Below the pieces are notes generated by a model, which was given only the letters and a program-made list of their open reading frames with translations, made no database searches and had not been told where the DNA came from. Shown piece after piece: positions 1 to 8,897 of a stretch of DNA of 64,000 bases (position 1 is its first letter; every line of letters begins with the position of its first letter). The position numbers and the translations under genes were made by a program. This DNA comes from a bacterium (GTDB lineage Bacteria > Bdellovibrionota > Bdellovibrionia > Bdellovibrionales > Bdellovibrionaceae): assembly GCA_019752925.1 (NCBI GenBank), contig JAIELP010000010.1, positions 26,314 through 90,313 of the forward strand, written 5' to 3'.

Positions 1-2
1 AA

Positions 3-146
3 ATCGAATACGCCGAAAATCTTTTCAAGCAAAATAAACGATGGCCCGTGTTCAATGTAACTGAAAGAGCGCTTGAAGAAACCGCTAGTGAAATCGTTAG
101 GCTTATCGCTTCGCGAATGGGCCTACCTGATTCTGTATTATTTTAA
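3..146 (+). CDS. ppsR: C-terminal end of PEP synthase / PPDK regulatory protein (DUF299 kinase-pyrophosphorylase), partial at left edge
   Basis: Frame 3 reads IEYAENLFKQNKRWPVFNVTERALEETASEIVRLIASRMGLPDSVLF*, matching the family C-terminus (AENLF..WPV.NVT.R..EETA). Not in the ORF track because it is partial. Confidence 0.75.
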   Translation: MEYAENLFKQNKRWPVFNVTERALEETASEIVRLIASRMGLPDSVLF

Positions 147-1039
147 TTTCTTTCCTGATCTCCAGTTAATGCCTGGAATAAAATATGTGCTGTTTCGGCA
201 TGCGCACCGGTTGATTTATAATAATAATGGAAACTCATTTTATAGTCGAAGTCGCTAATTCGTACTCTGTTCAAGCGTCCACCACGTACTTGCTTTTTGA
301 TTGAATGTGAAGGTAAAAAGCCAATTCCTAAACCGTATTCGATTACACGCTTTAATGTTCCCACATTCGAAGATTCAAATACCGATTGCAGCCCCCCTAC
401 TCGACTAAGCAACTTAGCATCAAAATCTGGAAACTCATCTGCAAAGTGTACGTATGGAATTTTTTTAATTTCGCTCAGTGCAATTTGTGAGGGATAAAAC
501 TCATCTTTTCCTGAGCCAACAAGCCACATTTCTTCCTGAAATAAGATATGCGATTTTGATTCCGGCAATACAGATTTGTAATTAGTTTCAACTTCAGGAA
601 GAACTAAAACGTCTAACTCGCCTTTTTTATAACTTTGAATTAAATCATCACCTTTAGCGTAATTAACTTTAATTTTAAAATCAGGATTGAATTTTAATAA
701 CCGACTTACCACTGGACTCATCAAATGAAGACCGATGGAGTTCAAGGTACCAATACGAAGCTCACCACGCAATTGCGCCCCAACAGACTTAATTGACACC
801 TCTGCCATTTGTGCCAAGCTCAAAATCTTTTTAGCGTGCTCATAAAGTATTTCACCCTGAGCCGTCATTTTGATTTGTTTTGAACCACGCACAATCAGCT
901 CTACACCAAGATCGTCTTCCATGTTCTTCATCTGTTGGCTGACAGCAGGTTGAGTTAAGAAGAGTTTATCGGCTGCCGCAGTCATACTGCCTTCAGCTGC
1001 TACCGTGACGAAAGTCTGGAGTTGAGATAAGTTCAACAC
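143..1039 (-). CDS. LysR family transcriptional regulator
   Basis: N-terminal LysR HTH (LSQLQTFVTVAAEGSMTAAADKLFLTQPAVSQQMKNMEDDLGVELIVRG) plus substrate-binding domain. Confidence 0.93.
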   Translation of the reverse strand: MLNLSQLQTFVTVAAEGSMTAAADKLFLTQPAVSQQMKNMEDDLGVELIVRGSKQIKMTAQGEILYEHAKKILSLAQMAEVSIKSVGAQLRGELRIGTLNSIGLHLMSPVVSRLLKFNPDFKIKVNYAKGDDLIQSYKKGELDVLVLPEVETNYKSVLPESKSHILFQEEMWLVGSGKDEFYPSQIALSEIKKIPYVHFADEFPDFDAKLLSRVGGLQSVFESSNVGTLKRVIEYGLGIGFLPSHSIKKQVRGGRLNRVRISDFDYKMSFHYYYKSTGAHAETAHILFQALTGDQERN

Positions 1040-1156
1040 AAAAAGTCTCCTTTAGAACCAGCTCATCTTAAATAATTATGCTAGTCGTTTTAATAATTTA
1101 TGCCTATAATAATAGGCAGTAAACAAACTTTACGTCCACATCAAAGTGAGGTCATC

Positions 1157-1909
1157 GTGTTAAGACTTGGGGCTAAATTTACGCTAACCACTATTCTATT
1201 TTGTTTAATCTCTTTCAACGCACAGTCACGTACTTTCAAAAATGCCTATATTTCTTTTGAAATGCAGGACAATTGGAAGTGCAACCTAGAACAAACTGAG
1301 TGGGTTTGTCGCGCCGACGATCCTCAGGAGGCCAAAGAAGCTGTTATTATTTTAACTGCTAAAGAAAAAGGCCCTACTGACTCTTTTGAAATATATGAAA
1401 CTCATATGAACAGTTCAATTAACAGTGTTTCAAAAGCAGGTATTCCACTGACATCAACTGTTAAATATAAGGCGATCAGACTTAAAATTAATGAACAACC
1501 TTGGCTTGATGGGCTTCATGGAGATAGCGAAGTACAAAGTTACTTCACACGTTACTTAGCAACAATCAAAGATCAAATTGCTATTCTTGTTACTTTCAGT
1601 GCCCACAATAAACTTTACGCAAAGCACAGCCCTAATTTTGACAAAACAATTCGTTCTTTACGAGTTATTGCTACAAAAGATTTAATGTCGCGCCCTGATT
1701 TGGGCCCGTTAGCTGGAGCCGGCGACACTCTTGGTGCTGGTATTGGGCAAGCCATGCCGTCTGATCTTCTTGCCGCCGATGAGGGCACTTCTTCCAATAA
1801 GAAAAGTATTTTTAAGAATGAAATGGTGCTTGGCGGTCTGTTATTTTTATTAGCCGCATTGATTTATATAGGTTTAAAAGTTTACCAAAAAAAGAAAAAA
1901 GGCTTGTAA
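1157..1909 (+). CDS. Hypothetical secreted protein with C-terminal membrane anchor
   Basis: ORF 1100..1909; a GTG start at 1157 gives a signal-peptide-like N-terminus (VLRLGAKFTLTTILFCLISFNAQS); C-terminal TM MVLGGLLFLLAALIYIGLKVYQKKKK. Confidence 0.6.
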   Translation: MLRLGAKFTLTTILFCLISFNAQSRTFKNAYISFEMQDNWKCNLEQTEWVCRADDPQEAKEAVIILTAKEKGPTDSFEIYETHMNSSINSVSKAGIPLTSTVKYKAIRLKINEQPWLDGLHGDSEVQSYFTRYLATIKDQIAILVTFSAHNKLYAKHSPNFDKTIRSLRVIATKDLMSRPDLGPLAGAGDTLGAGIGQAMPSDLLAADEGTSSNKKSIFKNEMVLGGLLFLLAALIYIGLKVYQKKKKGL

Positions 1910-1923
1910 AAGAAGCCTTTTTT
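1895..1923. terminator. Intrinsic terminator hairpin (bidirectional)
   Basis: AAAAAAGGCTT-GTAAAAG-AAGCCTTTTTT between two convergent genes. Confidence 0.75.
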
Positions 1924-1945
1924 CGTAGTCATAATTAAGTAAATT

Positions 1946-2422
1946 CTAATTCATTACGAAGTCGGTAAAGTAAACGTCTTTTACAAGACCCTTATCTAAA
2001 ACCTGATTAACCTCAGCTACAATTTTGTCTTTCAAGAAAAGCTTACCCTGAATTGTTTCTAAATCATCAAAAGTTTTTTCATTAAGAATTCTGACGATTT
2101 TATCACGGGCCTTTGCACGGTTATCAAAATCCATAATTTCTTGAAATGCTACCGGACTGATCATGTCCAAGTTCACTTGCAAACGAATTGTTCTTTTAGG
2201 CATGCCTGACAAGTTCACTACGAATTTATCCATTGTATAAATCATCGGCGCTTGATCAAATTTGTCTTTCAAACTGGCAGGCTCTCTTAGGCTAGACTCA
2301 GTGACCTTTGGGTAATCATAACCTATAGTCGAAATATACACCCAATAAGAGCCCAAACCCAACACAGCCACATTGAGAGTTACCAATACTGCCACCACTA
2401 GTTTTTTTAGTATTTCATTCAT
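1946..2422 (-). CDS. fliL: FliL-like flagellar basal body-associated protein
   Basis: N-terminal TM then FliL-type region (YTMDKFVVNLSGMPKRTIRLQVNLDMISPVAFQEI). Start MNEILKK at 2422 preferred over 2479. Confidence 0.65.
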   Translation of the reverse strand: MNEILKKLVVAVLVTLNVAVLGLGSYWVYISTIGYDYPKVTESSLREPASLKDKFDQAPMIYTMDKFVVNLSGMPKRTIRLQVNLDMISPVAFQEIMDFDNRAKARDKIVRILNEKTFDDLETIQGKLFLKDKIVAEVNQVLDKGLVKDVYFTDFVMN

Positions 2423-2518
2423 ATTTAAATAATCGGAGCTTCCTGAACTGGCCTTTAGTGCAATACCGACAAATCTCAAATTAATACAGGCTTAATCAAC
2501 ATTTATAAAAAGAGCTTC

Positions 2519-3502
2519 ATGAGCGAAATTCAATGTACAAATCACCTTACAACTATTACTTTATTTAGACCGGATATGATGAGTTTTTTGTCTAACTTTT
2601 TATCATTTTTTTTGATTCTTGCAGCTGCCGCTACTGGCTTTACACAACAAGCTCAAGACGAAGTTATGTTCCCTATTCAGATCATAAATTTGTCACGCGA
2701 TGAAAGAATTTCCACCAATGCCCTACTGGCTGACAAAGCTAAACGTCAATTGAGCTTAATGGATTCAGATAGCCTTTCCAAGGGTATGCCCAAAGTTCAA
2801 TACACTATCGACATTGGTAAAAAAAGCGGCGAAAAAAAGAAACGTGATGACCGTCGCACACCTGAAGGTATCTACATTCTACTGGAAAAGAAAATGCCCC
2901 CTGAAATTCCATTTGAAACCTACGGATCTATGGCTTTTACCACTAACTATCCAAACTATTTTGATAAGTATGAAAATAAAACCGGCTCAGGAATCTGGTT
3001 ACACTCTGTACCAGATAAAGTTCCTCTTACTCGCGGTTCACGCGGCTGCGTAGTTTTAAGAAATGATGACATAAAAAATATACAGCCCTCGATCCTACTC
3101 AATAAAACTTTCTTGGTTATTGATAGCGAAGTTAACTGGGTATCAAAAACCGAATACGAAAAAGAAAAGCAATATGCCATGAACTGGTTTGATCAGTGGC
3201 GTAGCACCTGGGAAAAACAGGATTTAGACTCTTATATCCAAAATTATTCGGACCGTTTTTCTTCACCTCCGTTCAACAAAAAAACGTGGTTAGCACATAA
3301 GCAAAAACTTAAAGATCGTTACAGCTATGTGAAAGTTTCTGTGTCTGAGCCAAATATTCTGCAAACTCGTAAACAATACATCGTTCAGTTTGTTCAAAGT
3401 TATGAGTCCGACCAACACAAAGATATCGGCATTAAAACTCTTTACGTTCTTAAAGAGGGCAATACCCTTAAAATTCAACGTGAAGACTGGGCTCCACTGT
3501 AG
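2519..3502 (+). CDS. L,D-transpeptidase (YkuD) family protein with C-terminal NTF2-like domain
   Basis: YkuD motif GIWLHSVPDKVPLTRGSRGCVVLRNDDI; C-terminal NTF2/Cif-like WFDQWRSTWEKQDLDSYIQNYSDRF. Start may be the internal MMSFLSN. Confidence 0.85.
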   Translation: MSEIQCTNHLTTITLFRPDMMSFLSNFLSFFLILAAAATGFTQQAQDEVMFPIQIINLSRDERISTNALLADKAKRQLSLMDSDSLSKGMPKVQYTIDIGKKSGEKKKRDDRRTPEGIYILLEKKMPPEIPFETYGSMAFTTNYPNYFDKYENKTGSGIWLHSVPDKVPLTRGSRGCVVLRNDDIKNIQPSILLNKTFLVIDSEVNWVSKTEYEKEKQYAMNWFDQWRSTWEKQDLDSYIQNYSDRFSSPPFNKKTWLAHKQKLKDRYSYVKVSVSEPNILQTRKQYIVQFVQSYESDQHKDIGIKTLYVLKEGNTLKIQREDWAPL

Positions 3503-3685
3503 CCATTTCTGTACTTTAGAATTCTATTTATCCCAAAATAATACACTCCATACTTCGACCTTTGTCGCATCCACTTTAAGAGCTTTTCATATCGTTTCCA
3601 CATTGTTTCCAAACTGAGGTTCTAGACTTTAATTTACCTCTGTAGATGCAGATAAGTAATAGTTAGAATTAACAAAAGGGAACCG

Positions 3686-4456
3686 ATGGAATCAAATAAA
3701 CATTTTTCAGAAAATTGGATTATCGTATTCGGCATTTTTTTAATATGCATAACTTACTATAAATATGAGAACGACCCGACTGCAAAAAGTAATACCAAAA
3801 TAAAAGAAGCTACTGTTTCTTCTGAAAAAAAAGTGAACGCACAGCCCGTTACACATGAGTTTAACAGAAATTTAGCGTCAGATAAAACAGAGGAATCAAG
3901 TGCTGCGATAGATCGCACTGCTAATGATGGATTCAACCCTTCTGTAAAATTTAACAAAGCTGCTGGCCATGCAGCCAGCCACAGAAAACCCGCACAAAAC
4001 ACAACCGGCGTTTCAGTAAGCAACCATGCTTTGTTGCAAAATACAAAATGGAAATTATGGATTAATACACAGGTAATAAAAAACAGTGATCTTGCAGATC
4101 GAAATGCAGTTCTTGCACAAGTCAGCAACTTGGCTGTAGTTGAATCATCTGAAGAAACAGATTTGACTGCATTTGATAATTCAAAGCCTGTAGCTGTGTT
4201 CGACGAACGCCTCAAGAAGCCCGGAATTTTAACGGGTATCGTAAAAGTTCAAACAAATAACAAAGCCCAACTCCAAGAAGATCTTAAAAACATGCAGGCC
4301 GAAATATCTGATGAATTTGAGTCTATCCAGACTTACTTCGTAAAAAGCCAATCAAAAGTTTTTAATCTAGAGGCTCTTTTTGAAAACTTGAAAGCTCAAG
4401 ACTACATTTTTAACGTTGAGCTTGAAGTCATCGACAGGAGCTATAATAAAAACTAA
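3686..4456 (+). CDS. Membrane-anchored protein with C-terminal subtilase-propeptide-like region
   Basis: N-terminal TM; C-terminal GIVKVQTNNKAQLQEDLKNMQAEISDEFESIQTYFVKSQSKVFNLEALFENLKAQDYIFNVELEVIDRS resembles an I9-type prodomain; directly precedes the S8 protease gene. Confidence 0.5.
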   Translation: MESNKHFSENWIIVFGIFLICITYYKYENDPTAKSNTKIKEATVSSEKKVNAQPVTHEFNRNLASDKTEESSAAIDRTANDGFNPSVKFNKAAGHAASHRKPAQNTTGVSVSNHALLQNTKWKLWINTQVIKNSDLADRNAVLAQVSNLAVVESSEETDLTAFDNSKPVAVFDERLKKPGILTGIVKVQTNNKAQLQEDLKNMQAEISDEFESIQTYFVKSQSKVFNLEALFENLKAQDYIFNVELEVIDRSYNKN

Positions 4457-6146
4457 GTTAGCACTTTTATTCAAATATAATTTTTTGAATCTGGCTGTAA
4501 TCAGTTTGATTTGCAGCTGTAGTGTTTCTAAGTTTGAATCCGCCTCTCTTTCGAGTGGTGCTAATGACCCTTTAATTAAATATGCTTGGCACATTCAAAA
4601 CACCGGGCAAAAAGTTTTTGCAGAAGATGCTGCCGTAACCGGCAATGATCTCAACTTAATTACGGCTTGGACTCAAAAGGTTTATGGACGCAACGTCTGG
4701 ATTCAAATATCCGATGATGGTTTAGATGATACCCATGAAGACTTAAATGCCAATTTTCCTTACTTGAACAGCTCAAAAAATTATGCGCTGGCTAGCCCCT
4801 TTACCGCGATCAAATCACCTCCGATCGCATCAACCGATAATCACGGAACCGGTGTTGCAGGACTTGCTGCAGCAGTGGGTGGAAATAAATTCGGCTCAAG
4901 CGGCGTAGCACCAAAAGCCCACTTAACTATTGCTAATTTTCTTTCAGATTCGATTACAATCAGCACAGCTAAATATCTGGATCAGGCCACGGGAGATTTT
5001 GATATTTCTAATATGAGCTGGGGTACAACCCAAAATTCTCCTGCCGATGTAGACACGAGTTATCTTGCACAGGTTAAAAGTTTAATTGCAACTAAACGCA
5101 GCGGCAAAGGAACCATCTTTGTTAAGTCCTCTGGGAATGATTACGCAGTTCTTTGTAACGGCACCACAAGCTCTTACTGCTTAGGTAACTCCAACTTCGA
5201 CGGCGACAACACAATGCCTTACTTTATAGTTGTGGGGGCACTCAGCGCCAGTGGCGATAGCTCGAGCTACTCATCTCCTGGCTCTAACCTATGGATCTCT
5301 ACATTCGGCGGTGAGTACGGATACGACTCTCCAGCTATGATCACAACTGATCGCACAGGTTGTACAGTTGGTTATGCAAAATCTTCGGCTACAGAGTCTT
5401 TTGAAAAAGGTGCCTCAGCTGAAAATACCAATTGTAATTACACTTCAACATTTAACGGAACATCTTCAGCGGCGCCCGTGGCCTCTGGCTCAATAGCCCT
5501 TATGCTGGAAGCTAATCCCAACCTAAACTGGAGACAGGTAAAATATATTTTAGCTAAAACAGCTACGGTCAGCAATTACAGCACAGGTTCCATTACACAT
5601 CCTCAATACACAATGCCAACTTCTTATGTTTGGGAACAAAAATGGATAACAAATGCAGCCGGCTATAAATTCCAGAATTGGTTTGGCTTTGGCCGAATTA
5701 ATGTAGATGCAGCGGTTGCCATGGCAAAAGATTTTATCACTAACCCGGTAGATCTCGGCACCTATACAGAAACCAACTGGGCAGATGCCAACACGGGCTT
5801 AAGCTCAGCTATTCCCGATTTCAGCGCTACAGGCGTTACTAGCACAATTAATGTGAGCACAAACTTAACTGTCGAAGCTGTACAGATACGTGTGCAAGCC
5901 ACTCATGCAGACATTTCTGAACTGGCTCTTGAGTTAACATCACCGAGTGGAACAAAAAGTATTTTAATTAACGCAAGAAACTCACTTACCGGCATTGCCA
6001 ACTTTACCACTGAAACATTTTTAACAAATGCTTTTTATCAGGAAAGTACTGTGGGCAATTGGACATTAAAAGTAGTTGATGCAAAAGCGTCTACAACGGG
6101 AACACTTACATCTTTCAGCATTAACTTTGTTGGTGGAGCGCACTAA
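4416..6146 (+). CDS. S8 (subtilisin/kexin-type) serine protease lipoprotein with C-terminal P domain
   Basis: Catalytic motifs ISDDGLDDTHEDL, DNHGTGVAGLAA, FNGTSSAAPVASG; C-terminal P/Homo B domain (SELALELTSPSGTKSIL...VGNWTLKVVD); lipobox-like LISLICSC. Start uncertain (TTG 4416, or ATA 4446 behind an AGGAG). Confidence 0.88.
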   Translation: MSLKSSTGAIIKTKLALLFKYNFLNLAVISLICSCSVSKFESASLSSGANDPLIKYAWHIQNTGQKVFAEDAAVTGNDLNLITAWTQKVYGRNVWIQISDDGLDDTHEDLNANFPYLNSSKNYALASPFTAIKSPPIASTDNHGTGVAGLAAAVGGNKFGSSGVAPKAHLTIANFLSDSITISTAKYLDQATGDFDISNMSWGTTQNSPADVDTSYLAQVKSLIATKRSGKGTIFVKSSGNDYAVLCNGTTSSYCLGNSNFDGDNTMPYFIVVGALSASGDSSSYSSPGSNLWISTFGGEYGYDSPAMITTDRTGCTVGYAKSSATESFEKGASAENTNCNYTSTFNGTSSAAPVASGSIALMLEANPNLNWRQVKYILAKTATVSNYSTGSITHPQYTMPTSYVWEQKWITNAAGYKFQNWFGFGRINVDAAVAMAKDFITNPVDLGTYTETNWADANTGLSSAIPDFSATGVTSTINVSTNLTVEAVQIRVQATHADISELALELTSPSGTKSILINARNSLTGIANFTTETFLTNAFYQESTVGNWTLKVVDAKASTTGTLTSFSINFVGGAH

Positions 6147-6175
6147 ATAGGTTTGTCTAAACAGCCAAAAAAAGA

Positions 6176-6198
6176 AAAGGGCGAAGTTTTCGCCCTTT
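6176..6198. terminator. Intrinsic terminator hairpin
   Basis: AAAGGGCGAA-GTT-TTCGCCCTTT, downstream of the protease and of the convergent small ORF. Confidence 0.85.
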
Positions 6199-6223
6199 AA
6201 AAAATAAAACTAATTATAAAAAA

Positions 6224-6394
6224 TTACTCTTGATCTTCTTTTTCTAAATCTAATTTTTCACATTGAGATTCTAAATCAGGTAAGCTTTTTGTGTTTTGTT
6301 CAATTTGTTCTTTAGTAACACGGCCCATTTTAACGTTTAAATCTACTAATCTTTTGTCGAATTTCAGATCTTCTAGCGCTTTGTTTAAAGACAT
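6224..6394 (-). CDS. Small charged protein, 56 aa, below the ORF-track cutoff
   Basis: Translates to MSLNKALEDLKFDKRLVDLNVKMGRVTKEQIEQNTKSLPDLESQCEKLDLEKEDQE*; upstream AAGAGGTAATTT (RBS-like) and a hairpin terminator downstream. Confidence 0.75.
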   Translation of the reverse strand: MSLNKALEDLKFDKRLVDLNVKMGRVTKEQIEQNTKSLPDLESQCEKLDLEKEDQE

Positions 6395-6472
6395 AAATTA
6401 CCTCTTTTTTGGTCATTTTTTGTGGCATTTTTACCAGCAAGCTCAATTTTATATAATCAAATCGGATTAAAA

Positions 6473-7219
6473 TCAATTCCAGTATTTAGGATTATCGTCT
6501 TTCTTAAGCTTTTCGTTGTCCACAACCAGCCTTAAAGAGCCTGTTTTTTTGTTTAAACGGGATTTAGTCTGACTCAACTTCCAGCGTGTATTTCCCCATA
6601 AGAATATAAAGCCAACAGCCGCTCCGCCCAGATGACACAAATAAGCCACTTCCCCGCCTGATTTACCCGAGGTGAGTAATGATGAAAAATCCAGCGCTGC
6701 GGCTATCATAGCAAAGTATTTGGCCTTCATCGGGAATAAGCCCATAAAATAGATAACTCTTTCAGAGAACACAATACCATAGGCAGTTAAAAAACCGAAT
6801 AAGGCTCCAGAGGCCCCAAGAACTGGAATTTCCAGCATAATTGCATTTCCGCCCAAGGCTACGTAAAGAGCCATTCCCAAAGAGTAAATAAGTGCCGCCC
6901 CCACCCCACACACAAAATAATAAATTGTAAAAAATTTAGAACCCCAGTGCTTTTCAAGTTCAGAACCAAATAACCACAACATTAAACCATTAAATAAAAT
7001 GTGCGATGGTTGATCGGCCGCATGAAAAAACATATAAGTAACAGTCTGCCATAGACGAAAATTTTCGATAACTTGATCCGGATGTAGAATGAACCAGGTA
7101 CTGAAGTTAACTTTTAAAAATCTCTCAAGAATTATCTGACCGACAGCCCATATTACCAATGTAATAATAATTAATCTTTTTACCACCGCAGTTAACGGAG
7201 CCATCTGTATTTGGTTCAT
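6473..7219 (-). CDS. Rhomboid family intramembrane serine protease
   Basis: Multi-TM with GASGALFGFLTAYG (GxSG) and LCHLGGAAVGFIF (catalytic His); N-terminal membrane topology. Confidence 0.9.
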   Translation of the reverse strand: MNQIQMAPLTAVVKRLIIITLVIWAVGQIILERFLKVNFSTWFILHPDQVIENFRLWQTVTYMFFHAADQPSHILFNGLMLWLFGSELEKHWGSKFFTIYYFVCGVGAALIYSLGMALYVALGGNAIMLEIPVLGASGALFGFLTAYGIVFSERVIYFMGLFPMKAKYFAMIAAALDFSSLLTSGKSGGEVAYLCHLGGAAVGFIFLWGNTRWKLSQTKSRLNKKTGSLRLVVDNEKLKKDDNPKYWN

Positions 7220-7797
7220 CAGCCAACCTTTACTTTTTTAAAGTATTCGGAAAATTTCTCGTAACTTTGTTCTAAACTTTCGATCACCACTTTAGTTTCT
7301 GCAATAAGCGGGAAAAAATTCAAATCTCCGCTCCAGCGCGGAACTATATGGTAATGTAAATGATCCGGAATGCCGGCGCCGCTTGTTGCTCCGTGATTCA
7401 TCCCGATATTAAAACCATTGGGCTCATAAACACTTTGTACTGCTTGCACAGCCAGTCTCAGCGTTTTATGCAGATCTTCGTAGCGCTCAGGGCTTAAAGT
7501 TAATAGGTCTCCAACGTGAGCTAATGGCAACACCAACAAATGACCGTTATTGTAAGGATATTTATTTAAAATAATTTGTGAGTGTTTTGATTTGTAAACA
7601 CACAAACTTTCAAATGAAATATCTTTCTTTGAAGAAATACAAAAAACACATCCGTCATTTTTAATCAGCTTACGCACATACTTCATACGCTCAGGTCGGA
7701 AAAATAAATTGCGCTTCTGAGGCCAATCGGCTTTGACAGCTTTAGTGTTGGATGATTTTTTGGTCTTCTTCTTAGCTTTTGCCAATTCTACTCCCAA
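7219..7797 (-). CDS. HIT family hydrolase/nucleotide-binding protein
   Basis: HIT triad HLHYHIVPRW; CxxC-type N-terminal VFCISS; NGHLLVLPLAHV. Confidence 0.92.
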   Translation of the reverse strand: MGVELAKAKKKTKKSSNTKAVKADWPQKRNLFFRPERMKYVRKLIKNDGCVFCISSKKDISFESLCVYKSKHSQIILNKYPYNNGHLLVLPLAHVGDLLTLSPERYEDLHKTLRLAVQAVQSVYEPNGFNIGMNHGATSGAGIPDHLHYHIVPRWSGDLNFFPLIAETKVVIESLEQSYEKFSEYFKKVKVG

Positions 7798-8762
7798 TAT
7801 CCCGGCATTAGGTACATCGGCTGATTCATATATTTTGTTTTAAGAAACTTATGAGCTACTTCACCGGCTACAGAGGAAGCTGTAACTTTATTTCCCAAAA
7901 TTGCTGTCACTTCAGAAAGTGAGTTTAGATCATCTTCTTCTTCATTCATGGTCAATAAATCAAAAAAATCCATTTTAGGCTTTTTTGGTTTAAACATTTT
8001 ATAATCGTCACCTAATTTAGCCATACGAGCTGCCATTTTAGTTGCGTCTTCAAATGTTCCGACCGCATCGGCAAATTTAAGCTCAACCGCTTTTGCACCT
8101 GTCATTACACGACCATCTGCATACTGACTTACTACATCCAGCTTTAAATTTCTTGCGCTGGCAACTGTGCTACGGAACTGCTCGTACACTTCGTTGATCA
8201 TGTCCTGAAACAGTGCTCTCTCATCGTCTCTCATTGGCCGGTACTCAGAGCCTGAATCTTTGAATTTTCCTGATGTAATCGTGTAACGTTGGATTTTAGC
8301 CCAATCATACAATTTTTCTAAGTTAGCAAATTCCATAATTACGCCTATAGAACCTATCATCGCTCCCGGGGCAACTACGATTTTGTCGCAAGCTAAGGCT
8401 GAGTAGTAACCACCACTTGCCATTAGACCAGTGCTCACACACACAACCGGCTTCTTGGTTTCTTGCTTGGCACGCATAATTTCGTAATAAATTTCCTGTG
8501 AGGGGCCAACTGCTCCGCCCGGAGAGTTGATATCAATAACGATAGCTTTTACAGAATCATCTTTAACGTATTTTTTTAACTGACCCAGAAATTTTTTACC
8601 GTTCATGATAACGCCATTTATTTCTAAATGGAGAATTTCATTATTGCTGATACGGTTACTTTCATCTTCGATATAAGAATGAACTGCGCGGTAAACAAAG
8701 AAAGCGCCAAACACAACGACTAGACCAACTACAAATTTTTTACGGAAAGACCATGGTTTCAT
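7788..8762 (-). CDS. sppA: Signal peptide peptidase SppA (short form)
   Basis: VIDINSPGGAVGPSQEIYYEI, STGLMASGGYYSALACDKIVVAPGAMIGSIGVIMEF; N-terminal TM. Confidence 0.92.
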   Translation of the reverse strand: MKPWSFRKKFVVGLVVVFGAFFVYRAVHSYIEDESNRISNNEILHLEINGVIMNGKKFLGQLKKYVKDDSVKAIVIDINSPGGAVGPSQEIYYEIMRAKQETKKPVVCVSTGLMASGGYYSALACDKIVVAPGAMIGSIGVIMEFANLEKLYDWAKIQRYTITSGKFKDSGSEYRPMRDDERALFQDMINEVYEQFRSTVASARNLKLDVVSQYADGRVMTGAKAVELKFADAVGTFEDATKMAARMAKLGDDYKMFKPKKPKMDFFDLLTMNEEEDDLNSLSEVTAILGNKVTASSVAGEVAHKFLKTKYMNQPMYLMPGYWE

Positions 8763-8824
8763 AAAAATCCCTTTTAAATAAAACTGCTAATAAAACTGAT
8801 CTCTTAATCATAAAATAAAAATAA

Positions 8825-8853
8825 AAAAAGGGAACCTTATAGGTTCCCTTTTT
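8825..8853. terminator. Intrinsic terminator for rpsA
   Basis: AAAAAGGGAACCT-TAT-AGGTTCCCTTTTT. Confidence 0.85.
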
Positions 8854-8897
8854 CACTGAATTTGTCTGGGTGCGTAGCGAACTACGCCCTGGGCAAA

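Noticed and set aside
3757-4215. 152-aa minus ORF
   Set aside because: Antisense to the better-supported plus-strand gene 3686..4456; no recognisable domain.
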